From contig NZ_JBHYGG010000157.1 in NCBI RefSeq assembly GCF_051859125.1, positions 1 through 64,000 on the forward strand: a DNA stretch of 64,000 nt, read 5' to 3'. Source of the DNA: Gemmata sp051859125. GTDB lineage: Bacteria > Planctomycetota > Planctomycetia > Gemmatales > Gemmataceae. Positions 24,464 through 31,372 of this stretch are shown here, one piece after another. The position numbers and the translations under genes were made by a program. The notes under the pieces were generated by a model that saw only the letters and a list, made by a program, of their open reading frames with translations, searched no databases and had not been told where the DNA came from. How positions within the stretch are numbered: the first letter of the stretch is position 1; the number at the start of each line of letters is the position of its first letter.

Positions 24464-25258
24464 TCACCGCCGGGCGAAGTAGTACGCCGACAGTCCGAAC
24501 CCGATGGCGATGACCGCGTAGCGGACGTAGGCGGCCGGGAGCCGCAGCGCCACCCGCGCCCCGGCGTAGCCGCCGAGGATCGCGGTCACCGCCATCGGCC
24601 AGGCGTACTCCCAGGCCACCAGCCCGTCGCGGACGAACACCACGACCGCGGCCGCGTTGATCCCCGTCGCCAGGAACGTCTTCACCGCGTTCATCCGGTG
24701 GATGTCGCCCACGCCCATGAACCCGAGCGTGCTCAGCATCAGGATGCCGATCCCCGCGCCGAAGTAGCCGCCGTAGACCGCGACCAGGAACTGAAACCCG
24801 ATTGCGGCCGCCTGCGCGCCCGGCCCGGCCTCCGCCGGCGCGGCGCCCGGGAGCGGGGGCGGCGCGACCGGCGCGCGCGCCTTGAGCCGCCGCGAGATCG
24901 GTCCCTGCACCACGAACAGCACGGCCGCCGTGAGGATGAGCCACGGGACGAGGTCGGCGAACGCCTGCTGGTTCCGGCCGACGAGGTACGCCCCGACGAG
25001 CCCGCCGACGAGGCTCGGCACGATCATCCGGGCCACGAACCGCCAGCTCGCCCGCAGCTCGGTGCGGTACCCGAACGAGCCGGCAAGCGACCCGGGCATG
25101 AGGGCGACGGTGCTGGTGGCGTTGGCGAGCGCCGGCGACATGACGGCCGTGAGTGCGGGGAACGTCAGCAGCGTCCCGCCGCCGGCGATGGAGTTGAGCG
25201 CGCCGGCGAAGAAGGCCGAGCCGCACAGCGCCGCGAGGGTCCAGTCGAGGGGTGGCAT
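24464..25258 (-). CDS. TauE/SafE-type sulfite or anion exporter
   Basis: Membrane protein of 264 residues with eight predicted helices. The two-fold TauE/SafE pattern is visible: FFAGALNSIAGGGTLLTFPA in the first half and LVAVYGGYFGAGIGILMLST in the second half, where the repeated glycine-rich motif gives the family name. Family members export sulfite or sulfoacetate or other organic anions. A Pro/Ala-rich cytoplasmic loop (PVAPPPLPGAAPAEAGPG) separates the halves. It is not next to sulfur genes here, though cysH is 8 kb away. Substrate is undetermined. Confidence 0.88.
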   Translation of the reverse strand: MPPLDWTLAALCGSAFFAGALNSIAGGGTLLTFPALTAVMSPALANATSTVALMPGSLAGSFGYRTELRASWRFVARMIVPSLVGGLVGAYLVGRNQQAFADLVPWLILTAAVLFVVQGPISRRLKARAPVAPPPLPGAAPAEAGPGAQAAAIGFQFLVAVYGGYFGAGIGILMLSTLGFMGVGDIHRMNAVKTFLATGINAAAVVVFVRDGLVAWEYAWPMAVTAILGGYAGARVALRLPAAYVRYAVIAIGFGLSAYYFARR

Positions 25259-25269
25259 GGGGACATCTT

Positions 25270-25376
25270 AGGACCAGACGAAAGAACCTCGGAGGGCAGA
25301 GGCCAGTGCAAGACACTGAGGCCGGTTCTGGCCTCTGCTCTCTGTCCTCTGCCCTCTGCCCTCTGCCCGCTGGTCC
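25270..25376. repeat. Imperfect inverted repeat, CTCTG-rich
   Basis: AGGACCAG (25270-25277) and CTGGTCC (25370-25376) form outer ends; GCAGAGGCCAG (25296-25306) and CTGGCCTCTGC (25328-25338) form an inner perfect pair. The right side is a run of CTCTGCC/CTCTGTCC units like those at 34656-34740 and 41033-41060. Confidence 0.75.
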
Positions 25377-25422
25377 GGTTCCACATCTTGGGGGTTCGCG
25401 ACCCGCGGCGGCCGGAAACGGC

Positions 25423-25452
25423 CGCGGCCGGCACCCTGAGGTGCCGGCCGCG
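25423..25452 (-). terminator. Terminator of the motor/cyclase operon
   Basis: Perfect 13-base arms CGCGGCCGGCACC and GGTGCCGGCCGCG with a four-base loop, 25 bases beyond the stop codon of the cyclase-fold protein. It is the strongest hairpin at the end of the operon. Confidence 0.8.
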
Positions 25453-25476
25453 CGTGGGTTGCGGTTCGGGTTCGAC

Positions 25477-27120
25477 TCACTTCGCGCCGTCAACGATCTT
25501 GAGGGCACCGTCGCCGGCGTTGGCCCGCTTGTACAGCGGCAGGTGGCGGTAGTACACCTCGAGGGTCAGGATGCACATGGCGGTGGTGCCGAGCCGGCCG
25601 CAGCCGCGGCCGATCCAGTGCGGGTCCGGATCGAAGCTGCCCTCGTTCGGGCCCTCCTTCTTGATCTGGATCCCGATGAGCCAGTCCCGCATGCCGCCCT
25701 TGCGGACGCCGTCGGCCCCCTTCGGCCCCTCGTTCCACGTCTTCCACTCGTCGCCCTCGAAGAAGTGGACGACCTGCGTCGCGTAGTAGTAGAAGTACAT
25801 GTCCGGGACGGCGCCGGTCTTCACCGGGGCCTTCTTCATGAGCCCGGTCACGCCCTCGGCCATGCCGGCGTTGTCCGGCCCCCACCCGTCGATGTAGTAC
25901 CGGGACAGCAAGCCGACCGCGGTCAGCGAGGTGCCCGGGGCGGCCCCGGCGTTGTCGGCGTACCCGTACATGGCCTTGCGGCTCCCGGCCCCGGCCAGGT
26001 TCAGGAAGTCCACCGCCTTCTTCATCGTCGCCGCGGGCACGACGATGTCCTTGCCCAGGCTGGCCGCCTTGAGGGCCTGGATCTGCCACCCGACGATCGA
26101 CGTGTCGCCCGGGCTGCCGGGGGCGTAGCCCCAGCTCCCGTTGGCCGCCTGGGCCTTGACGATGTGGTTGATCGCGGCCTGCGCCCCGCCCAGGAGCAGC
26201 CCCTTGTCCTTGGTCATCCCGTAGGCCTCGCACAGGGCGAGGGTGCCGATCGCGTGGGCGTACATGTTGCCCGACATGCGGCCGGAGTTGGCCCCGGACA
26301 GCGGGCAGTTGCGGAGCAGGAACTGGAGCCCGCTGGCGACCGTCTTCTGGTACTTCTTCCCCTTCAGGTGCGTCTCGCCCGCGGCCAGGAACGGCAGCAG
26401 GGCCATCCCGGTGGCGGCGACCCGCTCGTCCTTGCTGCCGGCGTCGTACTCCCACCCGCCGTCCTGCTTCTGCTGGCGGGCGAGCCACGCCAGGCCCCGT
26501 GCCACGGCCCGCTCGCTCTCGTCGTTGCCGCCGCCCTCGCGGAGCATCCGGCTCTTGGTCGCCCCGCTGCGGCCGGGGAACGACGCGAACTGCGACCCGT
26601 TCATGCCGCCGGTGCCCGACATCGCGCTGCCGGTGTCGCCGGTGACGCCGGGGACGCTGTTGTCGCTGGTGTTCAGGCCCGGGAGGGCCAGCGCCGTGGT
26701 GTCGGTCTCCGGGGCGTTCGGCTGGCCCAGGTTGTCCATCGTCACCGCGGCGTCGACGGTCTGCTTGTCGACCCGCTCGATCTCGGGCAGCGCGGCCTCG
26801 AGGTTCGACTGGAGGCCCGGGTCCTCGTTCGTCAGGTCCTTCTCGGGCGGCTCCTCTTCCTTCTCGACGGACGTCGAGACGATCTTCTCGGGCGGCTTCG
26901 CGGTCACGCCGCGGCCGCCGAACATCAGGATCATGATCGCGATCAGGCCGACGTGCACGGCCCCGCTGATGACCCACGCGGGAACGTGCTTCTTCATCAG
27001 CCTTTCCTGCGACGTCTCCTCGGCCGCGTCGACGCGGCGGATGACCGCCGCGCCGCCGGCCGCGGCCCCGGCCTTAGCCGGTTGACCGTTGTTGGCCGGG
27101 TCTGGTTTCTTCTCACTCAC
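25477..27120 (-). CDS. TonB-like N-terminus fused to terpenoid-cyclase-fold repeats
   Basis: A 547-residue membrane protein. Residues 1-46 are cytoplasmic (RRVDAAEETSQERLMKKH). Residues 47-67 are the only membrane helix, PAWVISGAVHVGLIAIMILM, with Ser52-x3-His56, the spacing that TonB uses to couple to ExbBD. A short Glu/Pro-rich stretch (EKEEEPPEKDLT) resembles a TonB spacer. Residues 98-158 are a module shared with the DUF4349 protein at 36422-39385. Residues about 200-500 are prenyltransferase/squalene-oxidase-type alpha/alpha repeats (AVARGLAWLARQQKQDGGWE, AAINHIVKAQAANGSWGYAP). There is no DXDD or similar catalytic motif, so it is probably not a cyclase. The GTG start has AAGGAG 7 bases upstream. 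ExbB and two ExbD genes lie upstream in the same operon. Confidence 0.85.
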   Translation of the reverse strand: MSEKKPDPANNGQPAKAGAAAGGAAVIRRVDAAEETSQERLMKKHVPAWVISGAVHVGLIAIMILMFGGRGVTAKPPEKIVSTSVEKEEEPPEKDLTNEDPGLQSNLEAALPEIERVDKQTVDAAVTMDNLGQPNAPETDTTALALPGLNTSDNSVPGVTGDTGSAMSGTGGMNGSQFASFPGRSGATKSRMLREGGGNDESERAVARGLAWLARQQKQDGGWEYDAGSKDERVAATGMALLPFLAAGETHLKGKKYQKTVASGLQFLLRNCPLSGANSGRMSGNMYAHAIGTLALCEAYGMTKDKGLLLGGAQAAINHIVKAQAANGSWGYAPGSPGDTSIVGWQIQALKAASLGKDIVVPAATMKKAVDFLNLAGAGSRKAMYGYADNAGAAPGTSLTAVGLLSRYYIDGWGPDNAGMAEGVTGLMKKAPVKTGAVPDMYFYYYATQVVHFFEGDEWKTWNEGPKGADGVRKGGMRDWLIGIQIKKEGPNEGSFDPDPHWIGRGCGRLGTTAMCILTLEVYYRHLPLYKRANAGDGALKIVDGAK

Positions 27121-27279
27121 GGTCCGTCTCCTTCGGGCTGGCCCGGACCCGAGTTCGGGCGGGCGGTACGGAAAATTGCGTCGCCGTCTTTCGGCCCACG
27201 CCGCTCCCGTTCGGTGCGACTCGACGCCGGGAACGAAATCAATCAACCCTACCGACGAATCAATCGAGCGTCCGACGAA

Positions 27280-28824
27280 TCAAGACGCAGCGGGGCCAAC
27301 ATCACCGAACGGGTTCTTGCCCCGGTGCGAGTCCAGTTCCTGCCGGGTGCGGGAGTCCCCGCGGCGGAACCACCAGGCCAGGGCGAGTGCGAGCGCGAGC
27401 AGGCCGATGATGCCGCCGGTGACAAGGGGCACGAACCCGGACCACGACACGGCCGCGGTGCCGTCGGGGTCGCGGCCGGCCAGCGCGGCCCGGCCGAGTA
27501 GCAGCGGGGCCTTCTTGGTCACGTTCTTGTCGTTCTTGTCCCGCTCGCCGGACTGGTACCACATCAGCTTGAACGAGTACCCGGCGAACGTGACCCACTT
27601 GTTCACGCGGCCGGTGACCCCGTCGAGCCCCTCGACCGGGTCGGTGAACACGACGCACACCGGGTTGCCGCGGGGCTCGTCCTTCGGAACGATCCACCCC
27701 TCATAGGCGGCCTCGACGCCGGCGGCCTGGAGCTTCTCGCTCGGCTTCATCTTGTTGAGCATGATGAGCCGGCCCTCGACCTTGACGAGGTCGAGCTTCA
27801 GGTCGCGGCGGCCGTCGGTGAACAGGTCGGCGAACTTCCGCTGGGTCGCGGCGGCCTCCAGGTCGGCCGGGAGGAACCGGCGGGCGTGGAGCAGGACCCG
27901 GTTCCAGGCCGAGGCCTCTTCCCAGTTCTGGTCGGCGGTCGCGATGGCCGCGTTGTCCCGGATGAACCGGAACACCCGCAGGTTCTTGTCGAGCGGGATC
28001 GCGTCCTTGGGGTCGGCGGCCGCGGCCCCCTCGGGCGCGGCGGCCGTCGGCGGCCCGGCCTTGTGAACGGTGACCGACCGGCCGATCAGCAGCGGGATCT
28101 GCGGGTACTCGGGGCCGGGGGCGTCCTTCACCACCTTGAAGAAGTACCCGGCGGCGGAGACGTCGCTGGTGGCGGTCATCCACTCGCCCGCGGCCCTCTG
28201 ATCGACGGCGGCCAGTTCGGGCGGCAGGTCGGTGAACACGAGCGAGACGACCGCACCGGGCGGCTCGTCGACCGGCACGAACTGCGCCTCGTACACCTTC
28301 GCGGTCCCGGCCTCGGCCAGCACCTTGGTCGCCTTCGCCCACCGGACCCGCACGAGCTTCCCGTCGAGCCGGACGAGGTCGAGGCGGTGGTTGTACCGCG
28401 ACGGCAGGTTCAGCAGGTCGTCGCGGGTCAGGTCGCGGGCCCCGGCCAGTTCGAGTTCGGCGGCCGTGAACGCCTTGGCGTGCGACACGACCGTGTTCCA
28501 TGCCTGGTACTCGTCCGAGTTGTCCTTCTCTGTCGCGATCGGCTTAAAGTGCTCGATCCCGCCCTCGCGCTGGCCGGTCATCGGGTTCAGGCGGCCGTTG
28601 AAGATCGCACTATCGGTCCGGCCCGGGATCGCGTACTTCGCCGCGAGTTGGGCCTGCTTGTCGTCGTTCTTCGGGAGGGGCGGCTGCGTGTCGAGCGCGT
28701 CCGGGTCCTGCGCCCGGGCCGCCGAACCCGCCAGCGCGACGGCGCACAACCCGAGTGCCACAAGCAACTTGGCAACTTGCGAGTTCCGGGCGATCGGCGT
28801 TACGGGTGCCGGCTGAGGCGACAT
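27280..28824 (-). CDS. Exported protein with internal duplication and C-terminal membrane helix
   Basis: A 514-residue protein with a signal peptide (about residues 18-38, LLVALGLCAVALAGSAARA). Two related domains follow: about 95-215 (EYQAWNTVVSHAKAFTAAEL, then HRLDLVRLDGKLVRVRWAKA) and about 290-420 (EASAWNRVLLHARRFLPADL, then LKLDLVKVEGRLIMLNKMKP). Each contains the same order of helix, beta hairpin and VVFTD strand. A C-terminal membrane helix (VTGGIIGLLALALALAWWF) ends in a basic tail, so the domains face the periplasm. No known family is recognised. It lies between ExbD and the TonB-like cyclase-fold gene, with a good AGGAAG ribosome site. Confidence 0.8.
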   Translation of the reverse strand: MSPQPAPVTPIARNSQVAKLLVALGLCAVALAGSAARAQDPDALDTQPPLPKNDDKQAQLAAKYAIPGRTDSAIFNGRLNPMTGQREGGIEHFKPIATEKDNSDEYQAWNTVVSHAKAFTAAELELAGARDLTRDDLLNLPSRYNHRLDLVRLDGKLVRVRWAKATKVLAEAGTAKVYEAQFVPVDEPPGAVVSLVFTDLPPELAAVDQRAAGEWMTATSDVSAAGYFFKVVKDAPGPEYPQIPLLIGRSVTVHKAGPPTAAAPEGAAAADPKDAIPLDKNLRVFRFIRDNAAIATADQNWEEASAWNRVLLHARRFLPADLEAAATQRKFADLFTDGRRDLKLDLVKVEGRLIMLNKMKPSEKLQAAGVEAAYEGWIVPKDEPRGNPVCVVFTDPVEGLDGVTGRVNKWVTFAGYSFKLMWYQSGERDKNDKNVTKKAPLLLGRAALAGRDPDGTAAVSWSGFVPLVTGGIIGLLALALALAWWFRRGDSRTRQELDSHRGKNPFGDVGPAAS

Positions 28825-29030
28825 GCGGACTTCCTCCAAGTTCTTCGATGGCCAGCGCCCGATAAAGTTCCCGGATCGGGCCGAAACAAACCGAAAGACG
28901 TGGGGTTTAAGGCCACCGACACGAACGGAACCGGGGCGGGGCACCGACCGGCACCCAACCGCCCCGAGTGATTCTACCGCAACTCAAGAGTCGATAGCGA
29001 CTTGAAACCATCACCAACCGACAGGACGCC

Positions 29031-29561
29031 CTACCGCTTGCCCTTGTCGATGGGGACGGGCGCGACGTCGGTGTACCCGGCCTGCACGGCCGCGTCGAAC
29101 AGGCCGATGACGTACTGCTGGAGCAACTTGTCGCCGATCTCGAGGGTCAGCTTCGGGGGCGGGATCTTGGTGCCCTTGCCCTGGGCGGCGTCGATCCGCT
29201 TCTTCTCGGTCTCGTAGACCCCCTTGACCTTCTTCATGTAGACGCCGAGGTCGGCCCCGAGGTTCTCGCCGCCGTCGTCGGGGCTGCCCTCCTCGCGGAA
29301 CGTGATCGCGGCGATCTGGCCCTTGTCGTCGGACGCGACCCGGACGACGAACTTCTTCGGCTGCTCGGCCGTGATGTCCGGGTTGCTCGCCCCGCCGCCC
29401 TGTTCGGCGGGGGGGAGCGTCATGGCGATCTGCCCCTCGGTCGGGGTCGGGTGGAACGTCATGATGAAGAACGAGAGCAACTGGAACGACATGTCGAGCA
29501 TGGGCGTGATCGGCAGGTCCGGCTCGACGAAGTCGTTCGATACCCGTTGGCGGCGCGACAT
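29031..29561 (-). CDS. exbD: ExbD/TolR family protein 1
   Basis: A 176-residue biopolymer-transport protein. After a short cytoplasmic N terminus, the membrane helix begins at PITPMLDMSFQLLSFFIMTF with Asp23, the proton-carrying aspartate of ExbD/TolR. The periplasmic part (ITFREEGSPDDGGENLGADL and beyond) has the ExbD beta/alpha fold shape, and it carries a lineage-specific Gly/Glu-rich stretch. Together with ExbB it would form the proton channel. It follows the second ExbD gene by 46 bases and precedes the duplicated-domain protein. Confidence 0.9.
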   Translation of the reverse strand: MSRRQRVSNDFVEPDLPITPMLDMSFQLLSFFIMTFHPTPTEGQIAMTLPPAEQGGGASNPDITAEQPKKFVVRVASDDKGQIAAITFREEGSPDDGGENLGADLGVYMKKVKGVYETEKKRIDAAQGKGTKIPPPKLTLEIGDKLLQQYVIGLFDAAVQAGYTDVAPVPIDKGKR

Positions 29562-29607
29562 CTTCTCAACCTCGCGGGGGTGGTCGTGTGTGGTGCCCGG
29601 CGGCGGG

Positions 29608-30072
29608 TCATTCCTGGCCGCTGTACCGGATGGCGCGGAGCTGGACGTTGGAGTACCCGGCGGAGCGGCACGCCTTCATGATCGGGTACGACTTCTCGAA
29701 CGGGCACAGCTTGTCGATCCGCAGGATGAGCGTGGCCTCGGGCTTCTCGGCCCGGGTCTTGAGCTTCTCGGCGGCCGCGCGGCGGTCCATGTACCCCTTG
29801 ACCTGGGCCGGGTTGTCGAGGGTGTCGTTGTCGCCCTCGCGGTCCACGGGCGGGAGCACCACCTGCCCCTTCTCGTTGATGTTGAGGAAGATGATCGTGT
29901 TGGCCGCGGCGTCGAGCGCCTTCGCCGAGATCGCCTCGGGGAGCCGCACCTCGACGCTGGTCTGCTCCATGACGAAGTTGGCGGAGATCATGAAGAACAT
30001 GACGAGCTGCAACACGAGGTCGAGCAGCGGGGTCATGTTCGGTTCGCACTTGTCGGTACTGCCGTGACTCAC
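29608..30072 (-). CDS. exbD: ExbD/TolR family protein 2
   Basis: A 154-residue ExbD-type protein. The helix LDLVLQLVMFFMISANFVM carries Asp18 (NMTPLLDLV). I choose the GTG start (VSHGSTDKCEPNMTPLLD) because ExbD proteins keep a short cytoplasmic tail before the helix; the internal ATG at 30036 would remove it. The periplasmic section (NINEKGQVVLPPV, then ILRIDKLCPFEKSYPIMKAC) matches the ExbD fold. Two different ExbD genes side by side suggest a heteromeric channel or two uses of one ExbB. It lies 119 bases after ExbB. Confidence 0.9.
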   Translation of the reverse strand: MSHGSTDKCEPNMTPLLDLVLQLVMFFMISANFVMEQTSVEVRLPEAISAKALDAAANTIIFLNINEKGQVVLPPVDREGDNDTLDNPAQVKGYMDRRAAAEKLKTRAEKPEATLILRIDKLCPFEKSYPIMKACRSAGYSNVQLRAIRYSGQE

Positions 30073-30191
30073 AGGGCACCAGAAGCCAGGGGACGGAGGG
30101 GGCAGGGGTCGGAGACCACAGCGGACGGAGACGTGGTTTGCGGGCCCCGGGGCCGCGCCCCCGGGGCCGGGGGCGCGGCCCGCGGGAGCGG

Positions 30192-31025
30192 TCAGCGGGC
30201 CGGGGCGCCGGGCACGCCGGTCGGGGCCGGGGTGCCGGCGGCGCCGGGGGTCGGCGAGGTCGCGGGCTTCTTCGAGTTGTGGTACATCTGGGTGAGCAGG
30301 TCGTCGGCAATGTGGGCGACGTCCATGCACACGCGGGTGATCCGGTTCTTGAAGAACGCGCTGAAGAAGATGGCGGGGACCGAGATGGCGACCCCGACGA
30401 GGGTCACGCTCAGGGCGTGCGAGATGCCCTCGGCCAGCTTCGACGGGTTGATCTGGGTGGAGGTGGCGAGCACGGAGAACGACTGGATCATGCCGAACAC
30501 CGTGCCGACCAGCCCGAGCATCGGCCCGAGGGTCGCGATGACGGCGTTGTAGTTGTTCTTCTGCTCCTTGTCGCTCTTGATGCTCTCCAGGGTGTTCAGG
30601 CTCGCCTCGCGGGCGTCCTCGAGGCCGTACTGGAGGCGGCTCATGCCGGCCGTGAGCACCTGGCCGAGGAACGACGGGTCGTTGCGGGCCATGTCGAACG
30701 CTTCCTTGAACTTCCGCTTGTTCACGGTGTCGGTGAACTCGTCGACGAACCCGGGCGGGATGGCCGAGGTCATGCGGAGGTCGAGGATGAGGAGGACGAC
30801 GAGGGCGACCATGGCGACCGAGATGGCCAGGAGCAGCGGGCCGAAGATCCAGCCGAGCGACTTGATCATGAACAGGACGAGCGGCTCCTTGGCCGGCTCC
30901 GCGGCGGCCCCGCCGCCCTCCTGGGCGGTGGCGACCCCGGTCGAGGCGAACAGGAGGGTGAGGGCCAGCCCCGCGAGGAACAGGAACCGGGAGGGAGCGA
31001 TCATCCGCAGCGAGGGGAGCGACAT
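30192..31025 (-). CDS. exbB: ExbB/TolQ/MotA-family proton channel protein
   Basis: A 277-residue membrane protein with a signal-like first helix (FLFLAGLALTLLFASTGVAT), a second helix (FGPLLLAISVAMVALVVLLI), and the paired helices of the MotA/TolQ/ExbB domain (AVIATLGPMLGLVGTVFGMI and LSVTLVGVAISVPAIFFSAF). The last two carry the conserved channel-lining Thr/Pro pattern. The C-terminal tail is Pro/Ala-rich (KPATSPTPGAAGTPAPTG). The start MSLPSLRMIAP has AGGA 11 bases upstream. It heads an operon with two ExbD genes and two secreted proteins. A promoter candidate is at 31206-31236. Confidence 0.93.
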   Translation of the reverse strand: MSLPSLRMIAPSRFLFLAGLALTLLFASTGVATAQEGGGAAAEPAKEPLVLFMIKSLGWIFGPLLLAISVAMVALVVLLILDLRMTSAIPPGFVDEFTDTVNKRKFKEAFDMARNDPSFLGQVLTAGMSRLQYGLEDAREASLNTLESIKSDKEQKNNYNAVIATLGPMLGLVGTVFGMIQSFSVLATSTQINPSKLAEGISHALSVTLVGVAISVPAIFFSAFFKNRITRVCMDVAHIADDLLTQMYHNSKKPATSPTPGAAGTPAPTGVPGAPAR

Positions 31026-31205
31026 ACGGCAATCCTGGGTGAGTCGGGGTGGCGAAAGCTGATGACGGCCCGTTCGGGCGTTCCGTGGAAATAAACGAGG
31101 CAACGACGTGTTCCGGTTGGACGCCGCCGCGGGTCGGTTAGTTCCCGAGATTCGCGCTTCAACAGTTTTTACTGCCGGCCGCGCAGAAGGGACATCATTC
31201 CCGAC

Positions 31206-31236
31206 TATTAAGGCAGGCACCCGTGGGGCGCGTCAA
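31206..31236 (-). promoter_or_regulatory. Candidate promoter for the ExbB operon
   Basis: Read on the minus strand, TTGACG (31236-31231) and TTAATA (31211-31206) are separated by 19 bases, about 180 bases upstream of the ExbB start. The -35 fits well; the spacing is slightly long. Confidence 0.4.
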
Positions 31237-31300
31237 GGAATTTTTTGCCCGAGAGTGGATACTTTGTTCCCACCGCGGTGTTCCCGGTGGCCGGACGCAC

Positions 31301-31365
31301 GCGCCCCCGGGGCACGAAGATCGACGCGCGAACACGGCGCGGCTCCGTTCGCGCCCCGGGGGCGC
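31301..31365 (-). terminator. GC hairpin after the caspase-like gene
   Basis: Perfect 13-base arms GCGCCCCCGGGGC (31301-31313) and GCCCCGGGGGCGC (31353-31365), starting 8 bases beyond the caspase stop. Loop of 39 bases; no T-run follows. Confidence 0.55.
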
Positions 31366-31372
31366 ACGTCCC

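Larger units (their letters stand above)
31026..31372. other. Intergenic stretch between ExbB and caspase genes
   Basis: Minus-strand gap of 347 bases holding the caspase gene terminator and the candidate ExbB promoter listed separately. An AT-rich stretch (about 31165-31245) with TTTTTACTG and GGAATTTTTTGC separates them. Its presence implies that ExbB and the caspase gene are separate transcripts or have an internal promoter. Confidence 0.5.

Noticed and set aside
25477..27120. Active squalene/hopene cyclase
   Set aside because: The repeats are cyclase-like but no DXDD or DCTAE-type catalytic motif is visible, and the N-terminus is a membrane anchor.
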